Shown here piece after piece: positions 1 through 8,208 of a DNA stretch of 64,000 bases. The first letter of the stretch is position 1; every line of letters begins with the position of its first letter. Where the stretch lies: positions 17,264 through 81,263 of the forward strand of contig CAITEP010000029.1 in the NCBI GenBank assembly GCA_903891475.1, read 5' to 3'. Position numbers and translations under genes: made by a program. This DNA comes from an uncultured Mucilaginibacter sp. Lineage in GTDB: Bacteria > Bacteroidota > Bacteroidia > Sphingobacteriales > Sphingobacteriaceae. The notes under the pieces are model-generated. The model had not been told where the DNA came from. It did not search any database and saw nothing but the letters and a program-made list of their open reading frames with translations.

Positions 1-179
1 GTTAAAATTGACTAAGACCACCTTGTTCGTAGGTTGTACCTACGTATTGGCTAGGCAGATAGTTTGCAACAACCATAAGCAAAGCGCAAAACAAAACCTG
101 CCCGTTAATAAATGGATGGGGTTTGTTGTTAAATGCAATAATTACTATATTGGCTAACCAATTAAAAAACCAAAATACC
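1..179. other. Unassigned left edge and leader of the GMC oxidoreductase gene
   Basis: No gene can be assigned with confidence. A short plus-strand frame ends at a TAA at 13-15 and could be the last codons of an upstream gene, perhaps the partner subunit that commonly precedes this oxidoreductase in Bacteroidota, but the visible residues are too few to identify it. On the minus strand a hydrophobic frame runs off the left edge from an ATG at 181. It has no ribosome binding site and its ATG shares the same CATG as the plus-strand start, so I regard it as a shadow. Confidence 0.3.
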
Positions 180-1904
180 ATGTCGACCAAGGAATTTAAT
201 TACCATCCGGATGTAAAACAAGTATATGATGCCATTGTGATAGGATCAGGTATTAGCGGTGGTTGGGCAGCTAAGGAACTTTGTGAAGGTGGCTTGAAAA
301 CGCTGGTGATTGAGCGTGGTAAAAAGGTTGAGCATTTGAAAGATTATCCCACAGCCACCAAAAGCCCTTGGGAGTTTGAGCATCATGGCGAATCGACTTT
401 AAAGATAAAAGAAGAAAATCCCATCGTTAGTCGCTGTTATGCTTTTGATGAAAGTACCCACCATTTTTTTGTGAAAGATGCTGAGCACCCCTATGTGCAG
501 GATAAGCCTTTTGCCTGGATTCGTGGTTATCAGGTAGGAGGTAAATCGCTTCTTTGGGCAAGGCAAACCCAACGCTGGAGCAAATATGATTTTGAAGGCC
601 CCGTCCGCGATAACTTTGCGGTTGATTGGCCCATACGCTATGATGATTTGGCACCCTGGTACAGCCACGTAGAATTATTTGCCGGCATTAGCGGCAACCA
701 TGATGGTTTGGATACCCTGCCCGATAGCGAGTTTTTACCCGCTTGGGAAATGAACGAGGTTGAAAAAGTGATCCAAAAACGTATAATGGATCACTATACA
801 GATAGGCATGTTATTATTGGGCGCTGCGCACACTTAACGCAACCTAAACAAGTTCATCTCGACCAAGGCCGGGGGCAATGTCAGGCTCGCAATATGTGTC
901 AAAGGGGTTGCCCTTTCGGTGGATATTTTAGTTCTAACTCGGCTACGCTCCCTACTGCTAATAGTACAGGTAATTTGACTATCCTAACGGATTCGGTGGT
1001 GCATTCCATAATATACGACAAAGCCCAGGGCAAAGCCACAGGAGTAAGGGTAGTAAACGCCCACACAAAACAGGTAACTGATTACCATGCCAAAATTATT
1101 TTTGTAAACGCGGCTTGTTTAAATACCAATTTAATTCTGCTTAATTCTACCTCCAAGCGCTTCCCAAATGGTTTGGGGAACGATAATGGTTTGCTTGGCA
1201 AATTCATCGCTTTTCAAAACTACCGAGGCGCCATTAACGCACGTATGGAAGGATATGAAGATAAATACTATTACGGCCGCCGCCCTACCGCGGTGATGAT
1301 GCCAAACTTCCGCAATGTGCATAAGCAGGAAACCGACTTTAAGCGTGGCTACATGGTATTTTACACCGCCACACGTGTGGGCTGGGGGCACGATACAACC
1401 GAGCCTCAAATTGGAGCCGAATACAAGGAGAATATTGCCGAACCGGGCTACTGGAGCATATACATGATGATGCAGGGCGAAACCATACCCAAAGAGAGTA
1501 ACCGTGTTTACCTAAGCAAAACCGAAAAGGACCAATGGGGCATACCGTTACTGCATACTGATGTGGCTTATGATGATAACGACTTGAAAATATTAAACGA
1601 CTTTTTACAACAAGGCACAGAAATGCTTGAAAAAGCGGGTTGTAAAGACATTACCCCCGAAGATATTCACTGGCCTCCTGGTTTAGATATACACGAAGTA
1701 GGTGGCGTTCGCATGGGGCGCGATCCAAAAACATCCCTGCTAAACCAGTGGAACCAACTACATGCCTGCCAAAACGTATTTGTAACCGATGGCTCCTGCA
1801 TGACCTCCACCAGCACCCAAAACCCTTCCCTTACCTTTATGGCCATCACCGCACGCGCGGCAAATTATGCCGTGCAACAGTTTAAGTTGGGGGTTTTTGG
1901 GTGA
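180..1904 (+). CDS. GMC family oxidoreductase (FAD-dependent, choline dehydrogenase-like)
   Basis: Predicted flavoprotein oxidising an alcohol or sugar; the substrate cannot be read from sequence. The N-terminus has the FAD dinucleotide fold (GSGISGG at residues 22-28, acidic strand end in LVIERG), followed by GGKSLLWARQ, a cysteine-rich CQARNMCQRGC segment near 240, and a C-terminal GMC domain with HEVGGVRMG and STSTQNPSLTF, carrying the His and Asn positions of the family active site. I chose ATG 180 over the upstream ATG at 123 because residues encoded before 180 are not GMC-like and MSTKEFNYHPD leads directly into the FAD motif. In many Bacteroidota this subtype follows a small Tat-exported gluconate 2-dehydrogenase subunit 3-like gene; such a partner would lie left of the window. 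No signal peptide is visible, which fits export with a partner or a cytoplasmic role. Confidence 0.88.
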   Translation: MSTKEFNYHPDVKQVYDAIVIGSGISGGWAAKELCEGGLKTLVIERGKKVEHLKDYPTATKSPWEFEHHGESTLKIKEENPIVSRCYAFDESTHHFFVKDAEHPYVQDKPFAWIRGYQVGGKSLLWARQTQRWSKYDFEGPVRDNFAVDWPIRYDDLAPWYSHVELFAGISGNHDGLDTLPDSEFLPAWEMNEVEKVIQKRIMDHYTDRHVIIGRCAHLTQPKQVHLDQGRGQCQARNMCQRGCPFGGYFSSNSATLPTANSTGNLTILTDSVVHSIIYDKAQGKATGVRVVNAHTKQVTDYHAKIIFVNAACLNTNLILLNSTSKRFPNGLGNDNGLLGKFIAFQNYRGAINARMEGYEDKYYYGRRPTAVMMPNFRNVHKQETDFKRGYMVFYTATRVGWGHDTTEPQIGAEYKENIAEPGYWSIYMMMQGETIPKESNRVYLSKTEKDQWGIPLLHTDVAYDDNDLKILNDFLQQGTEMLEKAGCKDITPEDIHWPPGLDIHEVGGVRMGRDPKTSLLNQWNQLHACQNVFVTDGSCMTSTSTQNPSLTFMAITARAANYAVQQFKLGVFG

Positions 1905-1918
1905 GTTGTATTTCGGGC

Positions 1919-1946
1919 GTTGAAGGTTGTGGGTTGAACGTTGTAG
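1919..1946 (+). repeat. Four phased GTTGNNN heptamers
   Basis: Just after the oxidoreductase stop, the sequence reads as four consecutive heptamers: GTTGAAG, GTTGTGG, GTTGAAC, GTTGTAG. The same heptamer family occurs in two opposed arrays at 25314-25380 and 25481-25533. Both sites are intergenic. The function is unknown; a short tandem repeat family spread through intergenic DNA is the simplest reading. Confidence 0.7.
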
Positions 1947-2074
1947 GTGTTTTTGGTGGCGAGTAGTTCATGTTGTTATTTTTAGGCTTGTCGGCAAATA
2001 AAAAATTCATCGCAACAGCTCGGTGATGCACTAAATAATAAATTGTTAGACTTGCTACAAACTGTTAAGGAGAA

Positions 2075-2275
2075 ATGATAGTAGATAAAAACCAACGCCA
2101 AATTGAAAAGATAAATAAGCTAAAAGAGGAGTTTAATCATTTATCTTCCGAAGTAATTGCAAGGCGACTGGCAAACTTTTCTCGTTCTAACGAAATCTCA
2201 ATAGCCTATAAACAAATTTTAAAAGAGCGAGGTATTGAGGACTTTTTAACTTTCTTGGCTATAGTTGAAAAGTGA
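2075..2275 (+). CDS. Hypothetical 66-residue protein
   Basis: I do not recognise a family. The protein is charged and predicted mostly helical, with no signal peptide or membrane segment. The pattern EEFNHLSSEVIARRLANFSRSNEISIAYKQILKERG resembles small helical regulatory or toxin-antitoxin-associated proteins only in a general way. AAGGAG lies two bases before the ATG, an unusually good Shine-Dalgarno sequence for this phylum but very close to the start. The preceding 170 bases hold heptamer repeats and no gene; no partner gene is adjacent. It is plausibly real because of the ribosome binding site and clean reading frame, but could be a decayed fragment. Confidence 0.45.
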   Translation: MIVDKNQRQIEKINKLKEEFNHLSSEVIARRLANFSRSNEISIAYKQILKERGIEDFLTFLAIVEK

Positions 2276-2453
2276 GGTTGATTTTTCTATTTTACTTTAG
2301 AACTTGTATTATAATAAACCTCCTGAACGCATTATTTAATACCCCAACTTAATAATTAAGCTTTAGCTAAAGTGAACTCCATAATTATAGCCTATTTATC
2401 TACAATTGGCGGGTCATTTTTTTGTAAAGGCGTTTTTTAAAAAAACAATATCA

Positions 2454-2461
2454 TAATTTTG
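2454..2461 (+). promoter_or_regulatory. Candidate -7 box (TAATTTTG) for the barrel protein gene
   Basis: TAATTTTG fits the Bacteroidota -7 consensus TAnnTTTG and would give a leader of about 45 bases before the ATG at 2512. The nearest upstream TTTG (2421-2424) is 29 bases away, too far for the usual 17-23 spacing, so the -33 element is weak. Confidence 0.4.
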
Positions 2462-2511
2462 CGCCCATAAATGGCGTTCAATAAGTTTTAAAACAAAAGG
2501 CTTTTCAGTTA

Positions 2512-3243
2512 ATGAAAAAATTAGGGATGCTGTTACTGGCGGGTATGTTGGGGATATTTAACGCAAATGCCCAAATGTACAGAGGCGATATTTTTTTGGG
2601 AGGCAGTATAGGCAGTACCGTTTATAACATAGGCACCAGCACCTATAACTACGATGCCTACAATACACGAACAGCAAGTATAAAAAACTTTAGCCTAAGT
2701 CTTTCGCCTACCATAGGTTTTTTTGTAAACAGTAGTACAGTGGTGGGCACCATCATCAACCTTAGCTACAGCATAAACACCAACAATACCAATAACACAA
2801 CGGTAGATCCATTAATAAACTATAACACGGTAAACAGCAACACATTTTCGTTGGTACCTTTTATGAGGTATTATTTTTATACCAGCGGGCATAACAATAC
2901 CTTTTTATTTGGGCAGTTGGAGGCAGGCGGCGGGGTAGGCGGGGGCAATAATACCCAGACAGTTTATTATAAAAATAATTCGGGCTACCAGTCCAATGGA
3001 AATACCACTGGTTTGTTCGTCTTAAAAACGGCTGGTCGCTTGGGTATCACCCACCTAGTGCAGCCCAATATTGGCTTTGATTTAAGTTTAGGTATCTCTC
3101 ACGATTACCAAAGATCTAACTTTACCCAATATATCGAAAAAATAAGCACCACAGGTAAACTTGGCAACACCACCACTACCTACAAGGCCAACGAACCCCT
3201 AACAGGTTTTGCTTTATCCGCCGGGTTCCACTTTTTTTATTAG
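2512..3243 (+). CDS. Secreted outer membrane beta-barrel protein
   Basis: 243 residues with a clear signal peptide ending near NANAQ at residues 17-21. The mature part is rich in Asn, Thr, Tyr and Gly with alternating hydrophobic strands (for example FSLSLSPTIGFFVN, FSLVPFMRYYFY, TFLFGQLEAGGGVG) and ends in GFALSAGFHFFY, an aromatic C-terminus typical of beta-barrels inserted by BAM. The architecture resembles the OmpA/Omp_b-brl families of small Bacteroidota barrels. Ligand and role are unknown. It stands alone between intergenic stretches. Asn/Thr-rich loops such as NTNNTNNTT are probably surface exposed. Confidence 0.75.
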   Translation: MKKLGMLLLAGMLGIFNANAQMYRGDIFLGGSIGSTVYNIGTSTYNYDAYNTRTASIKNFSLSLSPTIGFFVNSSTVVGTIINLSYSINTNNTNNTTVDPLINYNTVNSNTFSLVPFMRYYFYTSGHNNTFLFGQLEAGGGVGGGNNTQTVYYKNNSGYQSNGNTTGLFVLKTAGRLGITHLVQPNIGFDLSLGISHDYQRSNFTQYIEKISTTGKLGNTTTTYKANEPLTGFALSAGFHFFY

Positions 3244-3340
3244 GAATTTTTTCAGTATCAAGTAGCTAGTATAAAGTTATTAGTATCCAGATTTTAGATA
3301 CAGATATTAAGATAATAAATTAAAAAAATAAGTCAACATG

Positions 3341-3383
3341 CTCCCTCCTAACTTAGCCAAGGGAGGAGGGTTGAGGCTTTTTT
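3341..3383 (+). terminator. GC-rich hairpin downstream of the barrel gene, possible terminator
   Basis: CCCTCCT at 3343-3349 pairs perfectly with AGGAGGG at 3364-3370 across a 14-base loop, and a T-run follows at about 3378-3383. In an AT-rich intergenic region this G/C block stands out and may also be an interspersed palindromic repeat. The distance to the T-run is longer than in a classical intrinsic terminator. Confidence 0.4.
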
Positions 3384-3460
3384 CTAGAACCTCCCGATAC
3401 TTACTAAGCACCTAATTAATTATTCTCTTAATCAACGATAAATTCTTCCTAAAAATCAAA

Positions 3461-3495
3461 TAAAAAAAGCCCTCAAAAATTTTGAAGGCTCCCAA
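3461..3495 (-). terminator. Intrinsic terminator of pfkA
   Basis: Read on the minus strand, AGCCTTCAAAA and its partner TTTTTGAGGGCT form a stem closely followed by a run of seven T. It begins about 25 bases after the pfkA stop codon. Confidence 0.8.
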
Positions 3496-3517
3496 TATTT
3501 TAAAATATCCTGATTTT

Positions 3518-4495
3518 TTAGATGGATAAAATTTCTACGATTTTCAAAAAGTTAGGGTTCACCTCGGTATGGTGCTTGGTAGCTTTCTCGAACGGGGTAT
3601 AGGCAATCTCATTATGTATTAAACCAATCATTTCGCCTTTGCGTCCGTTTCTTAATGCTTCAACAGCCGCTACACCTACGCGGCTAGCCAATACCCTATC
3701 CATGCAGCTTGGCTTGCCACCGCGCTGTATATGGCCTAAAATAGATACCCGGGTATCGTAATTAGGGAACTTTTCCTTTATCTGGCGGCCTACTTCAAAA
3801 GCACCACCAACCTCGCCATCTTCGGCTAGCATCACAATTTTAGAGGCTTTATCCTTACGACCCTTTTCTAACCTATCAAAAACAGAGTTCAAATCACTAT
3901 TCGTTTCCGGAATCAATATGGCCTCGGCTCCGGCAGCTATTCCGGTACGTAAGGCAATCATCCCCGAATCCTTACCCATCACTTCCACAATAAATAATCG
4001 GTCGTGCGATTCTGCGGTGTCTCTAATCTTATCAACGGCATCCACCACGGTATTAATGGCTGTATCATAACCAATGGTAAAGTCGGTGCCACACAAATCA
4101 TTGTCGATGGTGCCCGGCAGACCAATCACAGGGATGTCAAATTCTTCCCCAAAAACTTTCGCTCCTTTAAATGTACCATCGCCGCCTATGGCAATCAGTG
4201 CATCAATATTGAATTTCTTTACCTGCTCATAAGCTTCTTTACGACCTTCGGTTGTTTTAAACTCTTCACTGCGGGCTGTTTTTAATATAGTGCCACCACG
4301 CTGTATAATGTTCGAAACCGACTTCCTATTCATGGTAAACATATCACCTTTTATCAAACCTTCGAACCCGCGGCGTATGCCGGTAACTTCCAGGTCGTAA
4401 AAAATAGCGGTACGTACCACAGCTCTAATGGCTGCATTCATTCCCGGCGAGTCGCCTCCAGAGGTAAATATTCCAATATTCTTAATTTGGGCCAT
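3518..4495 (-). CDS. pfkA: ATP-dependent 6-phosphofructokinase
   Basis: Phosphorylates fructose 6-phosphate to fructose 1,6-bisphosphate, the committing step of glycolysis, in the cytoplasm. 325 residues, close to the family's usual 320. GGDSPGMN at 13-20 and GGDGT at 104-108 bind nucleotide; PGTIDND at 127-133 carries the catalytic Asp; MGKDSG at 173-178 contacts substrate. Gly after GGD and Gly in PGTIDND (instead of Asp and Lys) indicate ATP rather than pyrophosphate use. The gene has its own terminator. A terminator-like hairpin ends six bases before its ATG, so expression may be attenuated. It lies about 15 kb from the pentose phosphate operon and shares its intermediates. Confidence 0.97.
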   Translation of the reverse strand: MAQIKNIGIFTSGGDSPGMNAAIRAVVRTAIFYDLEVTGIRRGFEGLIKGDMFTMNRKSVSNIIQRGGTILKTARSEEFKTTEGRKEAYEQVKKFNIDALIAIGGDGTFKGAKVFGEEFDIPVIGLPGTIDNDLCGTDFTIGYDTAINTVVDAVDKIRDTAESHDRLFIVEVMGKDSGMIALRTGIAAGAEAILIPETNSDLNSVFDRLEKGRKDKASKIVMLAEDGEVGGAFEVGRQIKEKFPNYDTRVSILGHIQRGGKPSCMDRVLASRVGVAAVEALRNGRKGEMIGLIHNEIAYTPFEKATKHHTEVNPNFLKIVEILSI

Positions 4496-4501
4496 TTCTT
4501 T

Positions 4502-4521
4502 AAAAAAGACGGATTTCCGTC
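4502..4521 (-). promoter_or_regulatory. Terminator-like hairpin in the pfkA leader
   Basis: On the minus strand GACGGA-AA-TCCGTC forms a perfect 6-bp inverted repeat followed directly by six T, then AAAGAA and the pfkA ATG. It may be the terminator of the upstream dsbD unit, which reads the same way and stops at 4613. However, the candidate pfkA -7 box (4595-4602) lies upstream of it, so any transcript starting there must pass through it. Confidence 0.65.
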
Positions 4522-4594
4522 AATAAAAAATAAGTATTCAGCTAAAAAACAATCAATTTAGGCGGAAAAAATACCAACCCCCTTAAATTTGTCG

Positions 4595-4602
4595 CAAAAA
4601 TA
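4595..4602 (-). promoter_or_regulatory. Candidate -7 box (TATTTTTG) for pfkA
   Basis: A match to TAnnTTTG on the minus strand, just after the dsbD stop. It would give a leader of roughly 90 bases containing the hairpin at 4502-4521. No good -33 TTG is seen at the expected distance. Confidence 0.35.
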
Positions 4603-4612
4603 CACTTTTTTA

Positions 4613-6349
4613 CTAAAGCTTGCTATGAAAAGCTGCAATTCCAGCCTCTAAAAATTTCAAATAGCTAGGAATACTTATGTTATAAGGCGATGGATTAACC
4701 GTTTTTCCGTTCTTATCAGTCAAAAGGTTGCCATCGCTATCTAAAATCACGTAGTAAGGCTGCGAATTGGAGCCAAACCGATTAGCTTCAAATTCGCTCC
4801 ATTTGCCACCTAGGGTAGTTATTTTTCTGTCGGTAAGCTTAGAAACAAATTGCTCTTTTGTATCAAGTTCTGTTTTATCATCAACCACCAGTTGTAGCAA
4901 TACAAAATCATCCCTCAGATGGGCAAATACTTTTGGATCGGTCCACACTTGTGCTTCCATATTTCTGCAATTAGCGCAGTTAAAGCCTGTAAAATCAATA
5001 AAAATAGGCTTATGCAATTCTTTCGATACTTGCAACGCTTGATCATAATCATACCATGCGTCCAATCCTTTTGTTTTTATCCGATCGTAATTGCCATGCT
5101 CGTTATACTTTTTTACCTTAATGGATACTTGCTTAGCATCTTGACTTGTAGGAGCGCTAGGCACTTGACTTAAATCAAATTCCTGCGTGGCAAGCGGTGG
5201 AAGCAAACCACTTAATGGTTTTAATGGGGCTCCCCATAAGCCAGGTATTAAGTAAACAACAAATGCGAAAACAAAAATGGCGAAGAAGGTGCGGGGGATG
5301 GTTAAATGCGTTAATTCGCTGTCGTGCGAGAATTTTATTTTACCTATCAGATATAAGCCCATTAAAAGGCCAATGGCAATCCAAATGGATAAATAAATAT
5401 CGCGGTTAAACCAGTTCCAATGGTAAGCCAAATCAACATTCGATAGGAATTTTAAGGCGAAAGCCAATTCCAGCAAACCTAAAACAACCTTAACACTATT
5501 TAACCAACCACCAGATTTTGGTAGACTTTTTAAAGCCGATGGGAAAATAGCAAAAACAGTAAATGGCAATGCCAGTGCTAAAGAAAAACCAAACATCCCG
5601 ATGGCAGGACCTAAACGCGCGCCATTGGCCGCTGTATCAACAAGCAAATCGCCTATGATTGGCCCTGTGCACGAAAATGAAACAACCACCAGGGTAGCAG
5701 CCATAAAAAATATGCCTGCCAATCCGCCTTTATCCGAATTTTCATCCAGTTTATTGGCCAATGAGCTTGGTAACGTAATTTCAAACGCGCCTAAAAAGGA
5801 AATACCGAATACAACTAGCAATAAAAAGAAAAAGATGTTAAAAATGCCATTGGTGGCTAGGGCATTCAAAGCTGAAGAGCCAAAAAGAATGGTAATAAGC
5901 AGGCCAAGGGATACATATATGACGATGATTGAAATCCCATATAAAAACGATTGCGCTATCCCTTTTGCTCTTGAACTATTTTTTTTTGTAAAGAAGCTAA
6001 CCGTTAATGGCAATAGAGGGTAAATGCAAGGCATTACAATTGCCAAAAAACCACCCAATAAACCATGAATGAATACTTCCCATAATGATTTTGGTTTCTC
6101 AGCCTCTGTAGCTTTTACCACTGCAATTGGCTTGGCTTTTTGAATTTCGGCTGCCTGTTTTTGCTTATTGGCAATTTTTTCGGCTGTGGTAGGGATCTCG
6201 GTAAAATTAAGATCGCCTGCCGAAACAGTATCCTGCCCTTTATTTTGAATGGCGAATGTTGCCTCAGTGCTTATAATAAAAAAAACCGATAGTGCCAATA
6301 AAATCGATAAACCGTATTTAAAAAAGCCAGCTTTTGGGGATAATTTCAT
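4613..6349 (-). CDS. dsbD: DsbD-like thiol:disulfide interchange protein (membrane and thioredoxin domains)
   Basis: Carries electrons from cytoplasmic thioredoxin across the inner membrane to periplasmic thiol oxidoreductases and cytochrome c maturation. 578 residues: an N-terminal hydrophobic signal/anchor (residues 10-33), a linker, a CcdA-like bundle of about eight membrane helices from ~95 to ~385 with the redox cysteines in MPCIYP and FSCTGP, then a periplasmic thioredoxin-fold domain with the CANC pair at 458-461. The N-terminal DsbD alpha domain found in the proteobacterial protein is absent here. It is encoded separately by the gene 14 bases upstream, and the two must be co-transcribed. 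The long insert after CANC fits the DsbD gamma domain of Bacteroidota. Confidence 0.9.
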   Translation of the reverse strand: MKLSPKAGFFKYGLSILLALSVFFIISTEATFAIQNKGQDTVSAGDLNFTEIPTTAEKIANKQKQAAEIQKAKPIAVVKATEAEKPKSLWEVFIHGLLGGFLAIVMPCIYPLLPLTVSFFTKKNSSRAKGIAQSFLYGISIIVIYVSLGLLITILFGSSALNALATNGIFNIFFFLLLVVFGISFLGAFEITLPSSLANKLDENSDKGGLAGIFFMAATLVVVSFSCTGPIIGDLLVDTAANGARLGPAIGMFGFSLALALPFTVFAIFPSALKSLPKSGGWLNSVKVVLGLLELAFALKFLSNVDLAYHWNWFNRDIYLSIWIAIGLLMGLYLIGKIKFSHDSELTHLTIPRTFFAIFVFAFVVYLIPGLWGAPLKPLSGLLPPLATQEFDLSQVPSAPTSQDAKQVSIKVKKYNEHGNYDRIKTKGLDAWYDYDQALQVSKELHKPIFIDFTGFNCANCRNMEAQVWTDPKVFAHLRDDFVLLQLVVDDKTELDTKEQFVSKLTDRKITTLGGKWSEFEANRFGSNSQPYYVILDSDGNLLTDKNGKTVNPSPYNISIPSYLKFLEAGIAAFHSKL

Positions 6350-6363
6350 AAGGTGTTGTTAAA

Positions 6364-6813
6364 TTATTTTATTGGAATTGAAAAATCAACATCATCGGGT
6401 GGAAGGCATTTCATATCGTTGCAAGACATAAATTCCAATTTGCCACTCACTACAACATCAGTAGTTGATTTTAATTTTATTTTTTGCTGAAATATAACAG
6501 TCTTCTCATGGTAACTAACATCCATTTTAAAATTTTTTTCAAACTTGGTTATGGGTGTTGGTTCAGATGTTTTGCCTTCAACACTATATTTTTTTGAAGG
6601 ATTAAAAGTAAAAGATGTTTTAATTGGGCCACCATCCTTAACATTCAGCGAATAGATATGCCAGCCATCTTGTATAGTTGCCTTTATAAAAACTATGGCC
6701 TCAGTATTGCTTAGTTTTTTTGCCGCATACGACCATTTTACAGGCGATTCAATTTGTGCAAAGGCACTGCTGGTGGCTATTAACAAGCCTATAATAACGA
6801 ATATTTTTTTCAT
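6364..6813 (-). CDS. Stand-alone DsbD alpha (N-terminal) domain protein, periplasmic
   Basis: 149 residues with a signal peptide cleaved near SAFAQ (residue 20). The mature part has the immunoglobulin-like DsbD N-terminal fold. ATIQDGWHIYSLN near 46-58 and LEFMSCNDMKCLPPDDVDFSI near the C-terminus carry the two cysteines that receive electrons from the DsbD thioredoxin domain. In Escherichia coli this domain is fused to DsbD. Here it precedes the membrane gene by 14 bases, so the two chains probably meet in the periplasm. Neighbours downstream on other transcripts do not reveal a dedicated substrate. Confidence 0.85.
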   Translation of the reverse strand: MKKIFVIIGLLIATSSAFAQIESPVKWSYAAKKLSNTEAIVFIKATIQDGWHIYSLNVKDGGPIKTSFTFNPSKKYSVEGKTSEPTPITKFEKNFKMDVSYHEKTVIFQQKIKLKSTTDVVVSGKLEFMSCNDMKCLPPDDVDFSIPIK

Positions 6814-6869
6814 AATAAACTGGTATTTTTATATAAGTCGGGAATTATTATTTGTTTTAATTTTTGATG

Positions 6870-6877
6870 CAAAAATA
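6870..6877 (-). promoter_or_regulatory. Candidate -7 box (TATTTTTG) for the split dsbD operon
   Basis: A match to TAnnTTTG on the minus strand, about 57 bases upstream of the ATG at 6813. No clear -33 TTG is present. Confidence 0.35.
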
Positions 6878-6943
6878 GTGCTTGTTTCTGTTTAAATATT
6901 GAACCTTACTTGTTAAATAAAGCTAAAATATTACGATATTTTT

Positions 6944-7711
6944 TTAATTTAAAAATTCAACTTCTTTGAAGCTAAACTCTAATTCTTTGCCATTATTGTT
7001 TATGACCAGTAACCCATTTTCTCTAACTGTTTTTAAAAATCCTTCAAATACCCCTTCCGTGGTTTTATAGAATCTTGCCTCATCCTTCCAATATAGTCGG
7101 TCAAGGTATTGTTTCCTTACAATGCTTTTATCTTTAGCTTTAAGCAACAAATAATTTTTTTCAATTTTACCGCAAATGTCAGCTAATATTGTTTTTAAAT
7201 CATAATCCTGCAGTAATATTTGCTTTAATGAAATTGCCTTGGGCAAATAATCTGGAAATTTTTCCTGATTAATGTTTAACCCTAAGCCAATAATGGTACC
7301 TTTAATATCCATACCTTGCACTATGTTCTCTATTAAAATACCACCTAATTTATAGTCATGATAATAAATATCATTTGGCCATTTTATTTTCAAACCATCC
7401 CCAAGTAGCGGATATAATGCGTCAAAAACGCCCAAACTAACTGCCATGGTTAAGGCAAATTGATCAGTTAAAGGTAAAAATTCGGGTTTTAGGTAAATGC
7501 TAAATGTTAAATTTTTACCTTGCTCAGTAAACCATTTGTTTTGTTGCTGACCGCGACCAGCGAATTGGTTTTCTGCCATAATGACCGTGCCATCTATCAA
7601 TGGCGTGGAATTTGACAGAAGTTTTTTAATATAATTATTTGTTGAGTCAACTTCTTTTAATGTAAAAAAAATTTGTCCAACAAATAAGCACGAAAATATG
7701 TTATTTTGCAA
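6944..7711 (-). CDS. birA: Biotin--[acetyl-CoA-carboxylase] ligase
   Basis: Activates biotin with ATP and attaches it to the biotin carboxyl carrier protein of acetyl-CoA carboxylase. 255 residues. EVDSTNNYIKKLL opens the catalytic domain, GRGQQQNKWF is the biotinyl-AMP loop, and KWPNDIYYHDYKLGGILIEN holds the catalytic Lys and substrate pocket. There is no N-terminal winged-helix DNA-binding domain, so this is a class I, non-regulatory ligase. It is divergent from rsfS, with only 45 bases between the two starts; a good candidate promoter for birA overlaps the beginning of rsfS. Confidence 0.94.
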   Translation of the reverse strand: MQNNIFSCLFVGQIFFTLKEVDSTNNYIKKLLSNSTPLIDGTVIMAENQFAGRGQQQNKWFTEQGKNLTFSIYLKPEFLPLTDQFALTMAVSLGVFDALYPLLGDGLKIKWPNDIYYHDYKLGGILIENIVQGMDIKGTIIGLGLNINQEKFPDYLPKAISLKQILLQDYDLKTILADICGKIEKNYLLLKAKDKSIVRKQYLDRLYWKDEARFYKTTEGVFEGFLKTVRENGLLVINNNGKELEFSFKEVEFLN

Positions 7712-7738
7712 AGTGTTTTATTTAAACCCAAAATTGTT

Positions 7739-7771
7739 CAAAACTAATTCTTTTTGATGGTAAAAAACAAA
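7739..7771 (-). promoter_or_regulatory. Candidate promoter of birA
   Basis: On the minus strand TTTG (7771-7768), 21 bases of spacer and TAGTTTTG (7746-7739) match the Bacteroidota pattern TTG-N17-23-TAnnTTTG. Transcription would start near 7732, about 20 bases before the birA ATG. The -33 element lies inside the first codons of rsfS. Confidence 0.5.
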
Positions 7772-8131
7772 ACTTCTAACGAATCTGCCTACATTTCGGA
7801 ACTTGCTATATATGGCATACAAGAAAAAAAGGGAAATGAGATTATAAGATTAGATCTTCGTAACATCTTCAGTTCGGTTGCCGATTATTTTGTAATCTGT
7901 CACGCCGAATCGGCTACTCAGGTAAAAGCAATAGCAAATAGTATAGAGGACGAAATTTTTAAGGCAACTAAGCAGGAGCCATGGAGAAAAGAAGGCCTTG
8001 AATTTGGGGAATGGATATTGTTGGATTATATTGACGTTGTTGTACATGTTTTTAGAACGGATAAACGCGAATTTTACGGAATGGAAGAGTTATGGGGTGA
8101 TGCCGAAATAAAATATTTTCAAAGCGCGTAA
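7757..8131 (+). CDS. rsfS: Ribosomal silencing factor RsfS
   Basis: Binds uL14 on the large ribosomal subunit and blocks subunit joining in starvation or stationary phase. 124 residues from the ATG at 7757; the TTG immediately before it is an unlikely start. Family features: LDLRNIFSSVADYFVICHAES, the EPWRKEGLEFGEWILLDYIDVVVHVF core and a C-terminal REFYGMEELWGDAE. In Bacteroidota it commonly sits between birA and ftsH, exactly as here, and the order supports the call. Confidence 0.95.
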   Translation: MVKNKTSNESAYISELAIYGIQEKKGNEIIRLDLRNIFSSVADYFVICHAESATQVKAIANSIEDEIFKATKQEPWRKEGLEFGEWILLDYIDVVVHVFRTDKREFYGMEELWGDAEIKYFQSA

Positions 8132-8208
8132 TTGTAGAGGGTATATTTAGCCCTAGATTAAATTTATTAAATTGTTAAACAAAGATCATCATTTTGATCT
8201 TAATTAAA

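Noticed and set aside
2..190. Hydrophobic minus-strand frame running off the left edge
   Set aside because: It has no ribosome binding site, its ATG shares a CATG with the oxidoreductase start, and the family is not recognisable. It could be part of a real gene only if the sequence to the left supports it.
5601..6023. 140-residue plus-strand frame inside dsbD
   Set aside because: It is antisense to conserved membrane helices of DsbD and has no family resemblance or ribosome binding site.
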